64,000 bases of DNA, taken from positions 74,860 to 138,859 of the forward strand of contig NZ_JXCA02000019.1 in NCBI RefSeq assembly GCF_000828085.3, read 5' to 3'. Below, piece after piece: positions 1 to 9,683 of the stretch (positions within the stretch are counted from its first letter, which is position 1; the number at the start of each line of letters is the position of its first letter). The stretch comes from Scytonema tolypothrichoides VB-61278. Its GTDB lineage: Bacteria > Cyanobacteriota > Cyanobacteriia > Cyanobacteriales > Nostocaceae. The notes below the pieces were generated by a model that worked only from the letters and a program-made list of their open reading frames with translations, had not been told where the DNA came from and did not search any database. A program made the position numbers and the translations under genes.

Positions 1-397
1 ACAAGAATTCCCACCGTACATAAAAGAATCTCACCAAATGTTTCACGAAGCGAAGCATCACCTATTTAGTATTTTTGCAAGAGGTATCTATCATAAAATC
101 AACTCTTTAGGAGGATGTATTTTGCTTCAGCTTTGTATATCTCAGTGAACGCACTTGCTGAGTAGCAAATTGTAACATGCTCACCAGAAATGTTCACTTT
201 TTGAACGACTTTTCATCTTACATAAAATATGTTTATTTTGCTTTAACTGAAATTTATAAAAAATCATGATCCCAAGAATGTTGATGAAGATTCAGTGAAT
301 CTACGGTTAAACTTCGTTTGCTTGTGGTGAGCTAGGTTTATAGTCTAATTATCGCTAAATAACCATATTTTCTTAGCTAAATATAATTGGCATAACA
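1..397. other. AT-rich upstream region, no gene seen
   Basis: No convincing reading frame or RNA gene is visible. The stretch is AT-rich and leads into the sugar transferase gene, so it probably holds that gene's promoter and leader. No clear sigma-70 pair or operator could be singled out by eye. Confidence 0.5.
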
Positions 398-1075
398 ATG
401 TATCAGATATCCTGCCCAACAGTTGTTGATGGTGCAACTGCCGACACTTGGGAATTGCAACTAACTGCTCACCCGTCAGTAAATTCTAAGTTGAAACGAT
501 TTTTAGACATTGTGGGGAGCATAGTAGGACTACTAATTTTATCGATTTTGTTTGTGCCAATAGCAATAGCAATTACAATCGATAGTCCTGGTCCAATTTT
601 CTTCACACAAGAACGCTATGGACTCTACGGGCGCTCATTCCATATCCGTAAATTCCGTTCTATGGTTTCAAACGCAGAGAAATTAAAATCTTTGGTGCAG
701 AATGAAGCTGAGGGATTAATTTTTAAAAATAAAAATGACTTCCGAGTGACAAAAGTAGGTCGCTTTTTAAGAAGTACAAGTCTAGATGAACTGCCACAGT
801 TTTGGAACGTTCTAGTAGGCGAAATGAGTTTAGTAGGGACACGTCCACCAACGAAAGATGAAGTGTCTCAGTATAATGAACGTCACTGGCAACGCCTAAA
901 TGTTAAACCAGGTTTAACAGGTGAATGGCAAGTTAACGGTCGTTCTCATGTGAAAGATTTTGAGCAAGTTGTAGACTTAGATTTGCAGTATCAGAAGAAA
1001 TGGTATCCAATGTACGACTTATTACTGATCGTGAAGACATTCTTTATGATCGTTGGTCGAGTGGGAGCTTTCTAA
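398..1075 (+). CDS. Bacterial sugar transferase (undecaprenyl-phosphate glycosyl-1-phosphate transferase type)
   Basis: Predicted membrane enzyme that moves a hexose-1-phosphate onto undecaprenyl phosphate, the first step of exopolysaccharide or capsule repeat synthesis. After a short variable N-terminus the protein has one hydrophobic helix (about residues 37-62) and then the hallmarks of the family: KRFLDIVGS before the membrane, SPGPIFFTQERYG, FHIRKFRSM, RSTSLDELPQFWNV and GEMSLVGTRPP, ending in KPGLTGEWQVNGRS. At 225 residues it is the short catalytic-core form without the extra N-terminal membrane domain of WcaJ/WbaP-type proteins. Start is the first ATG. No other polysaccharide gene is adjacent, so the exact polymer cannot be named. 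Family assignment is firm; the sugar is unknown. Confidence 0.9.
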   Translation: MYQISCPTVVDGATADTWELQLTAHPSVNSKLKRFLDIVGSIVGLLILSILFVPIAIAITIDSPGPIFFTQERYGLYGRSFHIRKFRSMVSNAEKLKSLVQNEAEGLIFKNKNDFRVTKVGRFLRSTSLDELPQFWNVLVGEMSLVGTRPPTKDEVSQYNERHWQRLNVKPGLTGEWQVNGRSHVKDFEQVVDLDLQYQKKWYPMYDLLLIVKTFFMIVGRVGAF

Positions 1076-1138
1076 GGAAGTTATTAACACTATTTGGTCA
1101 TTAGTTATCAATAATTCTACAACATCTGTTTAATTAAG

Positions 1139-1184
1139 GCTCTCACCTAATAGCATGGGTAAAACAATAATTCTTGGTGAGAGC
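1139..1184. terminator. Possible stem-loop after the sugar transferase gene
   Basis: A 9-bp perfect stem (gctctcacc paired with ggtgagagc) encloses a 28-nt loop. There is no T-run after it, so a role in termination or RNA stability is only a possibility. Confidence 0.3.
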
Positions 1185-1348
1185 GAATCAATAAATCTCG
1201 TGTACAGTACCAACGACTCCTTTTGAACTCAAAGATTACCCATCATGGCAGGAGTTCTTGAACAAGCGAGAAATCTAACCCGGCAAGAGAGTAAACGATT
1301 CTTGATAAAGTGTGAGTACTTACATTGTAGACTTTATCATTTCCTTTA

Positions 1349-2029
1349 TTAAACTCTCAGTTTGGTTACAGCGATTTTTCCAGAAAAACACACATCAACA
1401 TCACTGCCAGGAGTGCGATCGCGCTTGGCATACTCACCTTCGTAATAAAAATCATTGCCCTCAATCCGGTAGTTGATGGGCAATGGTTTGTTACAGGGTT
1501 GGCAAAACACAACTTCTGGTTCTGGTTCTCCTGGAACCAGATGAGGCAAATTTACGTTCCAAAAAGTTCCCGGTTCTAGGGGACGATTGAGTAAGTCAGC
1601 TAAAACAGAACTCGTCCAACGTGCTACCAGATCCCAATCAACATTGAGCTTCTTTTTAAGATAGTGAGAAACTGCAATACCAGGAATGCCATGCATAGCT
1701 GCTTCCCTCACAGCGGCGACAGTCCCGGAAATGTAGGCATCCACGCCCATATTGCCTCCAGCATTGATTCCGGACAACACAAATTGGACATTTTTACAAA
1801 TATGCGTTATCGCAATTCTGGTGCAATCGGCAGGAGTACCTGCAATAGCATACTCGTTCTCAGAGCGACGATGGACATGAATTGGTCGAGTCGTGGTGAC
1901 TTGATGTCCACAACCAGAGAGATGATCTCTGGGAGCGGCAATAATGACTTCTTTACCATTTACAGCTTTCAGGAGAGCTTGAATACCAGGAGCGTCGATC
2001 CCGTCATCGTTGGTGAGAATCAAGGTCAT
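1349..2029 (-). CDS. surE: 5'/3'-nucleotidase SurE
   Basis: Metal-dependent phosphatase that removes phosphate from nucleoside 5'- and 3'-monophosphates, a stationary-phase survival protein family. The N-terminus MTLILTNDDGIDAPGI carries the DD metal-binding pair. HLSGCGHQVTTTRP, the GTPADCTRIA segment and the SGINAGGNMG motif follow in the usual order. The reading frame stays open upstream to 2194, but that extension is unlike SurE and overlaps repeat sequence. The ATG at 2029 gives 226 residues with the family's normal N-terminus. It is a stand-alone minus-strand gene with an acyltransferase remnant on the other strand upstream. Assignment is firm. Confidence 0.93.
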   Translation of the reverse strand: MTLILTNDDGIDAPGIQALLKAVNGKEVIIAAPRDHLSGCGHQVTTTRPIHVHRRSENEYAIAGTPADCTRIAITHICKNVQFVLSGINAGGNMGVDAYISGTVAAVREAAMHGIPGIAVSHYLKKKLNVDWDLVARWTSSVLADLLNRPLEPGTFWNVNLPHLVPGEPEPEVVFCQPCNKPLPINYRIEGNDFYYEGEYAKRDRTPGSDVDVCFSGKIAVTKLRV

Positions 2030-2149
2030 AGATTGTTTTGTTAGAACTTGTACAAAGATAAGCAACAAGACCGATTTTGAAGCAAATTTGCTTTGAAAGC
2101 AATTGCTCAACCGGCAACAGTCTGGAGGTTTGTGGGATTGTATCCAACG

Positions 2150-2210
2150 GCGATACGCGTCCCTTGCGCGTGTCCCCTTGGGACTCAGCGTCAAGCCTTC
2201 GGCTTATCGC
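2150..2210. repeat. Nested small palindromic element between split HIP1 halves
   Basis: GCGAT (2150-2154) and ATCGC (2206-2210) flank 51 nt. The outer part (acgc... gcgtcaagccttcggctt) matches the 25-nt element at 30569-30593, and about 26 nt of further palindromic sequence sits inside it. This looks like one small dispersed repeat inserted into another. Confidence 0.7.
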
Positions 2211-2609
2211 GTAGAATCTTACCCCCTTACTATGCTGCTCTGTTTTTTAGTTTGCTAACAGCAGTCATCATAATTAGGATTCATTCACTTTTTCAATTTC
2301 AAGTGGCATTAATCTCCGGAATATGGAGAATTTCATCCTTTCTTTTCCCCTATTGACGTGATCACCCACTTGCTACTCGTTCACAACTTCAGTCGTGACA
2401 CACTCGGTTCTATTAATGCACCTATGTGGACTGTTGCGACTGAGTGGCAAATATACTTTTTCTTCCCACTATTATTGGTACCTATATGGCGGCGTTTTGG
2501 CTTATTTCCCATTGTGATCAGTGCTTTTTTAATTAGCTTAGCACCATTCGTCTTTAGTCATTGCTTACTTGTTTTACTTATTAGTTTTGGAGAGACCATT
2601 TATGTCTAA
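2197..2609 (+). pseudogene. Remnant of an acyltransferase-3 family membrane protein
   Basis: Two overlapping frames encode consecutive pieces of one acyltransferase-3 (OafA/YrhL-like O-acetyltransferase) protein. The first reads RILPPYYAALFFSLLTAV and stops at about 2356. The second continues from about 2346 with SPIDVITHLLLVHNFSRD, then INAPMWTVATEWQIYFFFP, the usual order in this family, and ends at 2609. The N-terminal third with the catalytic His and the C-terminal membrane helices are absent, and a frameshift near 2345-2357 separates the two parts. It cannot make a working enzyme. Family assignment rests on the characteristic WTVATEWQIYFFFPLL segment. Confidence 0.75.
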
Positions 2610-3653
2610 TTTTTTGAAAAAGCGCAAGGTAAAAGATGCAGTGAATTAATTGCACTAAAGAGTCAAAAGTATTTTACTAATAACTAATGACTATTTTTAA
2701 ATGTACGTTTACCGTCTTCGTAAAGTGTAAATTGACCAGTCTCTGGTAAAATACGTTGCCGGGTTTGGATGTAAACGTGTAAAAATTCGGCAACCCTTCG
2801 GGTATGTCTTCGACACGCCTTGGGCGAACGCAGTCGCTACAACGGGGGAAACCCTCCGTTCGCGTAGCGTGCCCGTAGGGCATAGCTTTGAGTCTCCTCC
2901 ACCAGACGCTGCGCGTAAGTCCCAAGGGGACTGCGTGAACGCCCTTGGCGTGCGCTTGCGCTTACGGAGGAAACCTCCGCTCAAACAACTCTTGGCAACG
3001 CGCTGCTCACCTATATCCTCTGGAGACGCGCTCCTTGCAAAACGACACACTGGTTTGTATCTTAGCGGTACGCTTTGCGTTTGCAAAGCGTCTGTAAAGA
3101 AATTCAAAATTTAGATGACTAATTTAGAGAGCTAAACGCCAAGCTGTTTACATAGAAAGAGTTTTGGACAAATAGCTCAAATTCTCGCTGGGTGAAGAAA
3201 GCGAAGCTCAAAAGCCTTACAGAGACTAAGATTTGGATAATTAATCAAATTGTTAGACTAAACTCCAGTGAAATGCAGTTGGCAGAAAAAATCACTTTAA
3301 GCTTGACCGTTGCATAACTCTTGATATAATGTACAAAGGAAAAAAATTCATCCCAACTTCAAGGGTGCTTAAGCCAAATCTCTCAATAAATTCACCAAAC
3401 AATGGCTAAGCCCGAAAGGAGTGAAGCATTTACCTAATTCTTGTTGCATAATTACCTCAGTTTGAAAAACTTCAAAAACAGAAGCATTATTTCTATTGTT
3501 GAAGTTTTCAATTCAAGGTGCAGTGCTTCAGTAAGCACGAAATCTTTACAAACTTTTAGAGCTTAACTCAATTGCTCTAATATTCAGGGTTGTGCCTTTC
3601 TTCGGGTCATCTGCAGTTAAGACGTTAACGAAGAACTTGATAGAGGCAAAATA
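2610..3653. other. Long non-coding stretch rich in palindromic short repeats
   Basis: No believable gene. Between about 2780 and 3090 the sequence is a mosaic of GC-rich short palindromes (for example gcgtagcgtgcccgtagggc, and cggaggaaacctccg) typical of filamentous cyanobacteria. Overlapping open frames there on both strands (2709-3107 minus, 2869-3114 plus) are low-complexity by-products of these repeats. From 3120 to 3640 the DNA is AT-rich and forms the leader of the beta-helix gene, which has an AGAGG-type ribosome binding site at about 3642-3648. Confidence 0.6.
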
Positions 3654-5486
3654 ATGAACTTTACAGATTCTCAATCTCAGGCGCTTCAAACCAATGTCTC
3701 GGGTCAACAAATTCCCGATGTGATCCCTAATCCCAGCAATTCTCAAAATTCCACTCTTAATGTGAATGGAGAAAGTACTGGAATTTCCAAAGGTGTACAA
3801 GATACCATCGATTCTTGGACTAACAATGGCTTTGGTGGGAAAGACACCCAGATTGATGGCAACAATGGAAGCAATACCCTGCTAGATCTCTCTAGTAATG
3901 ATCAAAGCCTCGTCAATGATGGCAACGACAATCTCTATGGTGGTAGTAATGCAGACCCTCTAACTGGAGGGCAAGACACCCTCGTCGGTGACTCTAATGG
4001 AGACCAACTGACTCAGGACTTTAACAGTAGCAATTCTAGTAATACGTCTCCATCCCCTAGTTTTGAACCGACACCTACAACTAGTAACTCTGGTACTGTC
4101 TACTATGTTTCACCGGATGGCAATGATAGCAATCCAGGTACAGTTGATCAACCCTGGAAAACTGTTAACTATGCGGCTGGGGAGAACTCTGCGGTCAAGG
4201 CAGGTGATACCATTATGGTTCAACCAGGTACTTACACTGAGCTAATTAACCTTGGTAAATCTGGTAACGGTGAGTCAGGTGATATCACACTCAAAGCCAA
4301 TGGTAATGTTACACTGCTCGACCCTGAACCCCTCAATGGAAGCTTTGGAAAAGGAGTTATTCAGTCATCTGGCAAAAGCCATTGGACTATTGATGGCTTC
4401 AATATTGAGAATAGTTCCTGGGCTGGAATCGCTTTACGTGATGCCAATAGTATGACTGTTCAAAACAACCATACTTCCAATACTGGCGCTTCAGGTATCA
4501 TCGTCATGCCTGATAACTACTTCGACGGTGGAGAAGCTGAGGTTACTAGTAAAAATATCAAAGTCCTTAACAACACTGTCGAAAATGCTAATGCGAGATG
4601 GCCAGGTGGCCAAGTGGACTTTTCTACACCTGACTCACTTGGAACTCAAGAGTCCCTGAGTATCTGGGGTGTCGATGGTTTTGAGGTGGCTAATAATACC
4701 GTTACAGGTGGCAAACGTGAAGGTATTGACATCAAAACGGGTTCTCGCAATGGCTCCGTCCATGACAACTATGTGAGTGGTTCAGCCTCTCTTTCTGGTA
4801 CATATGGAGGCTATCGAGGTGGTCCCGCTCTTTACATAGAAGGTAACCGTGCTGCTTCATTTAACATTGATGTCTACAAGAATGTAGTCACTGGAAACGT
4901 TGCTGATGGAATTGTTGTTGCAGATGAAGTTCCTGAGATAGGGGATGTCTCTGATATTCGAGTCTACGACAATGTTGTTTCTGGAAATGGACTACAAGGT
5001 GTGAACCCTGGTAACGGCATTGCCGTGACTAGTAACGTTCGTGACGTTGAAATTTTCAACAATACCGTTGATAATAATGTCCAAGGCCTTAACATCGATG
5101 GCAGTGGTTATGTCACTGGCGGTTATAAACCAACCGACATTGTGGTGCGCAACAATAGCTTTACTAATAGTAGCTACCGGAATGGGTTGATTGAAGATGC
5201 AGGCAATGTGACTTTGGAGAGTAACGTGTTTTCGAACAAGTTTGACGAGCTGTATGAAGGTGGAACTGGAATTGACAACATGAACGCTAGCAACAACACC
5301 AAGGTTTAGTCAGTAGGATTTGTCAACCCAAGTGGCAATGATTTCCATCTCGCATCTGCATCGCCAGCAATTGATACTGGTTCCTTAGCAATTGGTCAGT
5401 ATGATCAATACGATAAGGATAGTGTACAAAGACCTCAAGGTGCTGGCACTGATATAGGTGCTTATGAGCATGCAAATCGTGCTTAA
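3654..5486 (+). pseudogene. Right-handed parallel beta-helix protein interrupted by an in-frame TAG
   Basis: The first 551 codons (3654-5309) encode an acidic, Asn/Ser-rich N-terminus, a short hemolysin-like Gly/Asp stretch (about residues 85-120), a linker, then YYVSPDGNDSNPGTVDQPWK and many NNTV/GNVT-type beta-helix rungs of the pectate-lyase-like fold, as in extracellular polysaccharide-binding or -cleaving proteins. A TAG at 5307-5309 ends this frame. The very same frame then continues for 58 codons (SVGFVNPSGNDFHLASASP... IDTGSLA... DIGAYEHANRA) to a TAA at 5484-5486. FHLASASPAIDTG and DIGAYE are the normal C-terminal cap of this family. So either one point mutation has truncated the protein or the TAG is a read-through or sequencing artefact. 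There is no classical signal peptide, as is common for proteins with hemolysin-type repeats. Confidence 0.8.
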
Positions 5487-6183
5487 GAACACTGCTATGT
5501 GAATGGTTCGAGCAATAGTCATGCGATGAAGCAAGTATTGTCTGTAAGGAACCTGGATGCTAACCAAGACAGTTTCTACTCTACAGATACACTGACACTC
5601 ATCCTTAAAACGTTGCTAACAACAGGAGTCATTCTACAAAGCCGATTGATTCACCTTGAGTGAAACTGCCCTGTTCGACCAAAGTTTTTAATGGCAAGGA
5701 GCAATACGCATGGACGGCGTCTGCCCTTTTGGCAATCGCGCAGAGCACACATACACCGTGCTTTGAGCGCTGCACTCCTTGTCGTTTGCAAATGGCGCAA
5801 CAGCACCTCGTTCATACTCTCCTGACTTTTAGTCAGGAGAGCTATATTCATAGTTGATTAATGTCATATCTTCGCTCACCCATTATTCCTTGGCAAACGC
5901 TGATGTTGCTTCTGCTTCTACATCGACTTTCACGTCGATACCAATGTCACACACTTTTGAAAACGGAATCCGTAAAGATTCCGCAGCGCTTTGCACCCTG
6001 CGGAAAGCCGCCCCTAGGGCGTCTACAACGGGGGGCGCGTCCGCTTTTGGGTTGGGGGAAACCCATCAACGCAGTGTCCTCCAGATGTACACAAATATTT
6101 TATCTATGTTAATCTGCGTGCATCTGCCTCGTGTATCTGCGGTTCTCAATAGGTTCTAGACTCGGATGTTTGCAAGAAATATA
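5487..6183. other. Non-coding region with small repeats
   Basis: No supported gene. Around 5940-6075 there are GC-rich short repeats. From about 6086 to 6150 lies a degenerate ...ttaatctgcgtgcatctgc... motif that recurs in spacers of this genome, for example near 6630 and 40640. Short open frames here are by-products of these repeats. Confidence 0.5.
5817..5841. terminator. Perfect 10-bp hairpin
   Basis: ctctcctgac pairs perfectly with gtcaggagag around the loop tttta. There is no T-run on either side, so it may be a transcript end structure or a small repeat. Confidence 0.4.
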
Positions 6184-6411
6184 TTAAAATGAGCGACCAC
6201 AGATAGAATCAACAACTGCGGCAGGCTGATTACTATTCCGTTCTCGACATAGCAAAATCTGAGCAAGACGTTGCTGGTAATAGTATTGATGAGCAATCCA
6301 CCCCAAGGGCGTACCAGCAATTGTACCAATTATTAGACCAGTAAATAGGCTAGAAATAAGGTGCTTTCTTTTAATAGTATTTTGTTTAACAGATGTCTCT
6401 TCTCTCAACAT
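6184..6411 (-). CDS. Small single-pass membrane protein, unknown function
   Basis: A 75-residue protein with a charged N-terminus, one hydrophobic segment (about residues 19-41, SLFTGLIIGTIAGTPLGWIA) and a C-terminal tail with two cysteines (LLCRER and SICGRSF). The gene-like composition and the membrane helix with a glycine-rich face argue for a real protein. The ribosome binding site is weak and no function can be given. It stands alone between non-coding stretches. Confidence 0.5.
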   Translation of the reverse strand: MLREETSVKQNTIKRKHLISSLFTGLIIGTIAGTPLGWIAHQYYYQQRLAQILLCRERNSNQPAAVVDSICGRSF

Positions 6412-6741
6412 AAAATTTTATTTTAAACTAATTTAAAAACAACTACAGCAAATGTGGGAAAATGCTGATTTGATTTACTACTCTTTTACTTTTTTACTCA
6501 GACTTATTTAAATACTTAATATTTATATTATCACCCAACATCTGTCTAAAAGTTGAATTTTGTATGTGTAAAAACTATTATTATCACTATCTAAAAACAA
6601 GTGAAGGTGCAATTTTTAAATTCATAAACATAGATAAACACAGATGTGAATAGAGTCTATTAACTCTGTGCTTATCTATACTATGGTTTTTGATTTACTA
6701 TTTAGCAAGCAAAAATTGTGCTAGCTAACAGTTTGACAATT
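6412..6741. other. AT-rich spacer, nothing recognised
   Basis: No gene is supported. The segment near 6625-6685 contains imperfect inverted copies of a gataaacacagatg / tctgtgcttatct motif of the kind common in cyanobacterial spacers. Confidence 0.45.
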
Positions 6742-7233
6742 TTAAATTTCGGCACCAGCTTTGGCTTCAGCACCCATAGGTGAAACGTAATCGCGGAAAA
6801 TAGTCATTTGCTGCTCAAAATCTACTTGCTTAATTTTGTTGAGTAGTTGTTGAGCTTCTGAGGAAAGCTTATAGTCTGGAGGCACAGGAATGATAGTAGT
6901 GCTTTCCATGCCTTGGGATAAGCGATACCAAAACAGTAGCTTGGTTGTATCGCTCATGGAGCCGTACATCCGGGTATATTGAGTACTTGCTTTGTTAATC
7001 AAATCACGCTGAAATTGCAGCTGTTTTTCGTGGGGTAATTCTTTAATTTGATTGAACAAACCATCCGCAATTTCTGGAGAAACAGTACTAGCCCCAGGCG
7101 CAGCAGGTGTGATAGAATCACCCATTTCTTTGTAAGCGAACCAAAACAAACCTAGTTGTTCATCTACGTTCAACCCTTGCAAAGCTGTAACACATTCACG
7201 AATATTTGGGTCGCTCGTTTGAGTGAATGTCAT
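6742..7233 (-). CDS. Helical carotenoid protein (free N-terminal OCP-like domain)
   Basis: All 163 residues match the all-helical carotenoid-binding domain of orange carotenoid protein. Recognisable segments are EQLGLFWFAYKEMGDSITPA followed by PGAS, then the second half with MSDTTKLLFWYRLSQGME, PPDYKLS and FEQQMTIFRDYVSPMG. The C-terminal NTF2-like sensory domain of full-length OCP is absent, and no such gene lies nearby, so this is a stand-alone helical carotenoid protein (HCP). In the family these proteins bind a keto-carotenoid and quench singlet oxygen; some also quench phycobilisomes or pair with separate C-terminal domain homologues. Which HCP clade this belongs to needs a tree. The gene is monocistronic. 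Confidence 0.9.
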   Translation of the reverse strand: MTFTQTSDPNIRECVTALQGLNVDEQLGLFWFAYKEMGDSITPAAPGASTVSPEIADGLFNQIKELPHEKQLQFQRDLINKASTQYTRMYGSMSDTTKLLFWYRLSQGMESTTIIPVPPDYKLSSEAQQLLNKIKQVDFEQQMTIFRDYVSPMGAEAKAGAEI

Positions 7234-7508
7234 AAAAAACTCCGATTGCCATAAATTACCAACACTATCAAGGCTATCAAACGTCTATTTAGTATTTAAC
7301 CCCACTGAAGGCAGATGTATCGAAATCAAAGAGAAGAACAATAAGAAAAGAAAGAACTCAGAATCATCTGTCAGAATTCACAAGAGTTCTACATTTCTGT
7401 TGTCATGAGTTATCAGAACTTGATCAAAATCTCAAACATAAAACATCCATCAAAGGGCTAGTTTATTGTAAATTCCGAGTTATTGATGAATTTTCAGGAG
7501 GTTCAAAC

Positions 7509-8384
7509 GTGGAAAGACGTTTAGAAGGAAAAGTAGCGATTATTACAGGCTCTGGCACTGGTATTGGAGAAGCGATCGCCCACAAATTTGCCAAAGAAGG
7601 AGCATCGGTTGTTGTTAATGGACTACCTGATGATCCAATTGAGGACGTAGTCAATTCAATTAGACATTACAGTGGTAAAGCAATACCCTATGCTGGAGAT
7701 GTTTCACAAGAATTCCACGCTCAAAATTGCGTGCAAACAGCAATTAATGCCTATGGCAAGTTAGACATTCTAGTTAACAACGCTGGAGTTTTTCTTGCCA
7801 CAGGCGAAACTCAGGACTACCCCATTGATGTCTTTGATGAAACTATTCGCATGAACATCCGTTCTGCGTTTTTGATGACAAAATACGCACTACCGCACTT
7901 GCAAAAAACACGGGGTAATATCGTCTCTGCTGGTTCTGAAGCAGGCTATAACGGCTTAGCGTACAATACGCCTTACGGTGGTACCAAAGGCTGGATGCAT
8001 TCTTTCATGCTTGGCGTTGCTGTTGAACAGGCAAAACATGGCGTCCGTGCCAACTGCATCTGTCCTGGCGCAATTGATACTGCTTGGACACACAAAGAAG
8101 ATGGACCAATGAACGCCAAGATGGAAAAAACACTCATCGACGCCACACCATTGGCTAGACGTGGGACACCAGAAGAAATAGCAAACGTCTACGCCTTTAT
8201 TGCTTCCGATGAAGCGAGTTATGTGACGGGTGCATTGTGGCTGGCTGATGGTGGTGTTACTACCGCAAAAGGAGCAGCCGGAGCTGATACACCATTCTGG
8301 TTACGCTCTGAACCCAAAGGTGAATTACGTCTCGACCACTCCCGTGAAGGACTGGAGAATAAGGAAACAAAAACTCTGATTTAG
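7509..8384 (+). CDS. SDR family NAD(P)-dependent oxidoreductase
   Basis: Short-chain dehydrogenase of 291 residues, in the glucose dehydrogenase/3-oxoacyl-ACP reductase-like branch. Visible are the nucleotide-binding GSGTGIGEA, the NNAG motif in DILVNNAGVF, a catalytic serine in IVSAGSEAG and the YxxxK motif in TPYGGTKG, followed by ICPGAIDT and the terminal SYVTGALWLADGG. The start is a GTG at 7509, preceded by a strong CAGGAGG ribosome binding site. A roughly 30-residue tail after the SDR core is polar. The substrate is unknown. Location near carotenoid, DJ-1 and alcohol dehydrogenase genes suggests carbonyl or stress metabolism, which is inference only. Confidence 0.9.
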   Translation: MERRLEGKVAIITGSGTGIGEAIAHKFAKEGASVVVNGLPDDPIEDVVNSIRHYSGKAIPYAGDVSQEFHAQNCVQTAINAYGKLDILVNNAGVFLATGETQDYPIDVFDETIRMNIRSAFLMTKYALPHLQKTRGNIVSAGSEAGYNGLAYNTPYGGTKGWMHSFMLGVAVEQAKHGVRANCICPGAIDTAWTHKEDGPMNAKMEKTLIDATPLARRGTPEEIANVYAFIASDEASYVTGALWLADGGVTTAKGAAGADTPFWLRSEPKGELRLDHSREGLENKETKTLI

Positions 8385-8504
8385 GAAAGGAACAACCACA
8401 AGCAGAGGGAGACAAAAAAGAGCAGGGAACAAGCAAAGGAAAAAGGGAAAAAACCCTCACTCCCTTACTCCCTCGCTCTGGTGACTCCCTCATCCCTTTG
8501 TTCT

Positions 8505-8921
8505 TCAGTCTCTTCTATTCTCATAATCTTGCGATGACTTTGGGTCTAGTTCCCAACGGTTGTCATCGCGCTGCTCTAAAATTTCTGTTGTTTGTAGAAA
8601 GGCTTTGTCATCCATTTCTATCCCAACAGCAGCAGCAAGCTCATCAACAATATCTTGATCAGGAGTAGGAGCGGTACCACCAACAGCCTCATCACCTACA
8701 TCTGCTGCTGTTTCCCAAGCCGCATCCACATCCGGTGCTGTTAATTCTGGATTGGCGTCAGAACTTCTTTTGATCTCAGTTCGCAGTTTATGATCGCCAA
8801 TGTTATACCCTGGTTCTGTGTGAACACCAGTTCCGTAAGATTCGCTAATTTCTTGTGGCAAATCATCCGTTTCAAATTCGTTCTGACTCTTTTGCTTTGC
8901 TAAATCTTTTTTTTCTGCCAT
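8505..8921 (-). CDS. DUF6335 family protein
   Basis: Acidic soluble protein of 138 residues seen across cyanobacteria and usually annotated only as DUF6335. The recognisable core runs from SYGTGVHTEPGYNIGD, through DVDAAWETAADVGDEAVGG and TPDQDIVDELAAAVG, to a RWELDP tail. The frame is open upstream to 8966, but the ATG at 8921 (MAEKKDLAKQ) has an AAGGACTAGG ribosome binding site and removes an atypical leader. Function is unknown. It lies tail to tail with the SDR gene. Confidence 0.75.
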   Translation of the reverse strand: MAEKKDLAKQKSQNEFETDDLPQEISESYGTGVHTEPGYNIGDHKLRTEIKRSSDANPELTAPDVDAAWETAADVGDEAVGGTAPTPDQDIVDELAAAVGIEMDDKAFLQTTEILEQRDDNRWELDPKSSQDYENRRD

Positions 8922-9683
8922 AATCCTAGTCCTTGCTGCATCCTCAAGATAACGCTTTCTCTTCAAAGGGTAGTCTTCCTAAAGAAGTATGACTTTTGAT
9001 ATAAAACAATCTCTTCCTTAAGAATGAAGAGAAGCAACTTATTGATGCATAGTCTTGTATGTATCAATTCACGTTATAGCCACTTCATGGAGAGTTATGG
9101 GTTGAAAGAGGTGGGGATGAGAAATTATTTTTCTGATAACTATCACCTAGCAACTCATAACTATTTTTTATGAATTGCTTTGAAAAACTGCTGGCTCAAA
9201 AGCAACATTTGTGTATCACTTAAAAAATCAAAAAAATATCCCTAAAGAACGACGAAGAAAAGTCATTTAAATGTCATAAAGTAAGATAAGTACATGAATT
9301 CATGGTCGAGTGATAAGGTAGTTAGGAATTATGACTTAGAGCTTTGATGATCATATGAAACTCAAAATCATAGTTCCTGACTGTTTTCTAAAATTACTAA
9401 AGCATTGAGAAAGTAGTCGAGTCATTATAAAAAATAATGGCTAAGTTTGCTGTGTTGATGAACGTTGTCACACCTGGTGAATTGTTGATTTTAAAGCAAA
9501 ATTATCAGATTATGACGCGCAACTCTTCGCAATATCAGCAACGAGTCAAGTCACTGCAAGAACGTGCATATCACTAAGTCCTAAGTCCTGAGTGATTCAT
9601 CACAATTCAGGGTAAAGCTAAAACCAAAAAAGATACTTGAATAACTTAAATTTCAATTAGTTTAGAGGAATCAAGGAAAAGCA
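8922..9683. other. Intergenic region between divergent genes
   Basis: Promoter-bearing spacer between the DUF6335 gene (minus) and the DJ-1 fusion (plus). A 46-codon frame at 9437-9577 (MAKFAVLMNVVTPGELLILK...) has no recognisable domain and a weak ribosome site; it may be a small protein or chance. Nothing else stands out. Confidence 0.4.

Noticed and set aside
1664..2044. 126-codon plus-strand frame
   Set aside because: Antisense shadow of surE.
2709..3107. 132-codon minus-strand frame, with overlapping plus-strand frames
   Set aside because: Made of translated GC-rich palindromic repeats; no domain, no start signal, and open on both strands at once.
5651..5857. Overlapping 65-66-codon frames on both strands
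   Set aside because: Repeat-derived sequence without domain or ribosome site.
9437..9577. 46-codon small protein
   Set aside because: Plausible length and start but no recognisable feature; kept only as a note in the spacer entry.
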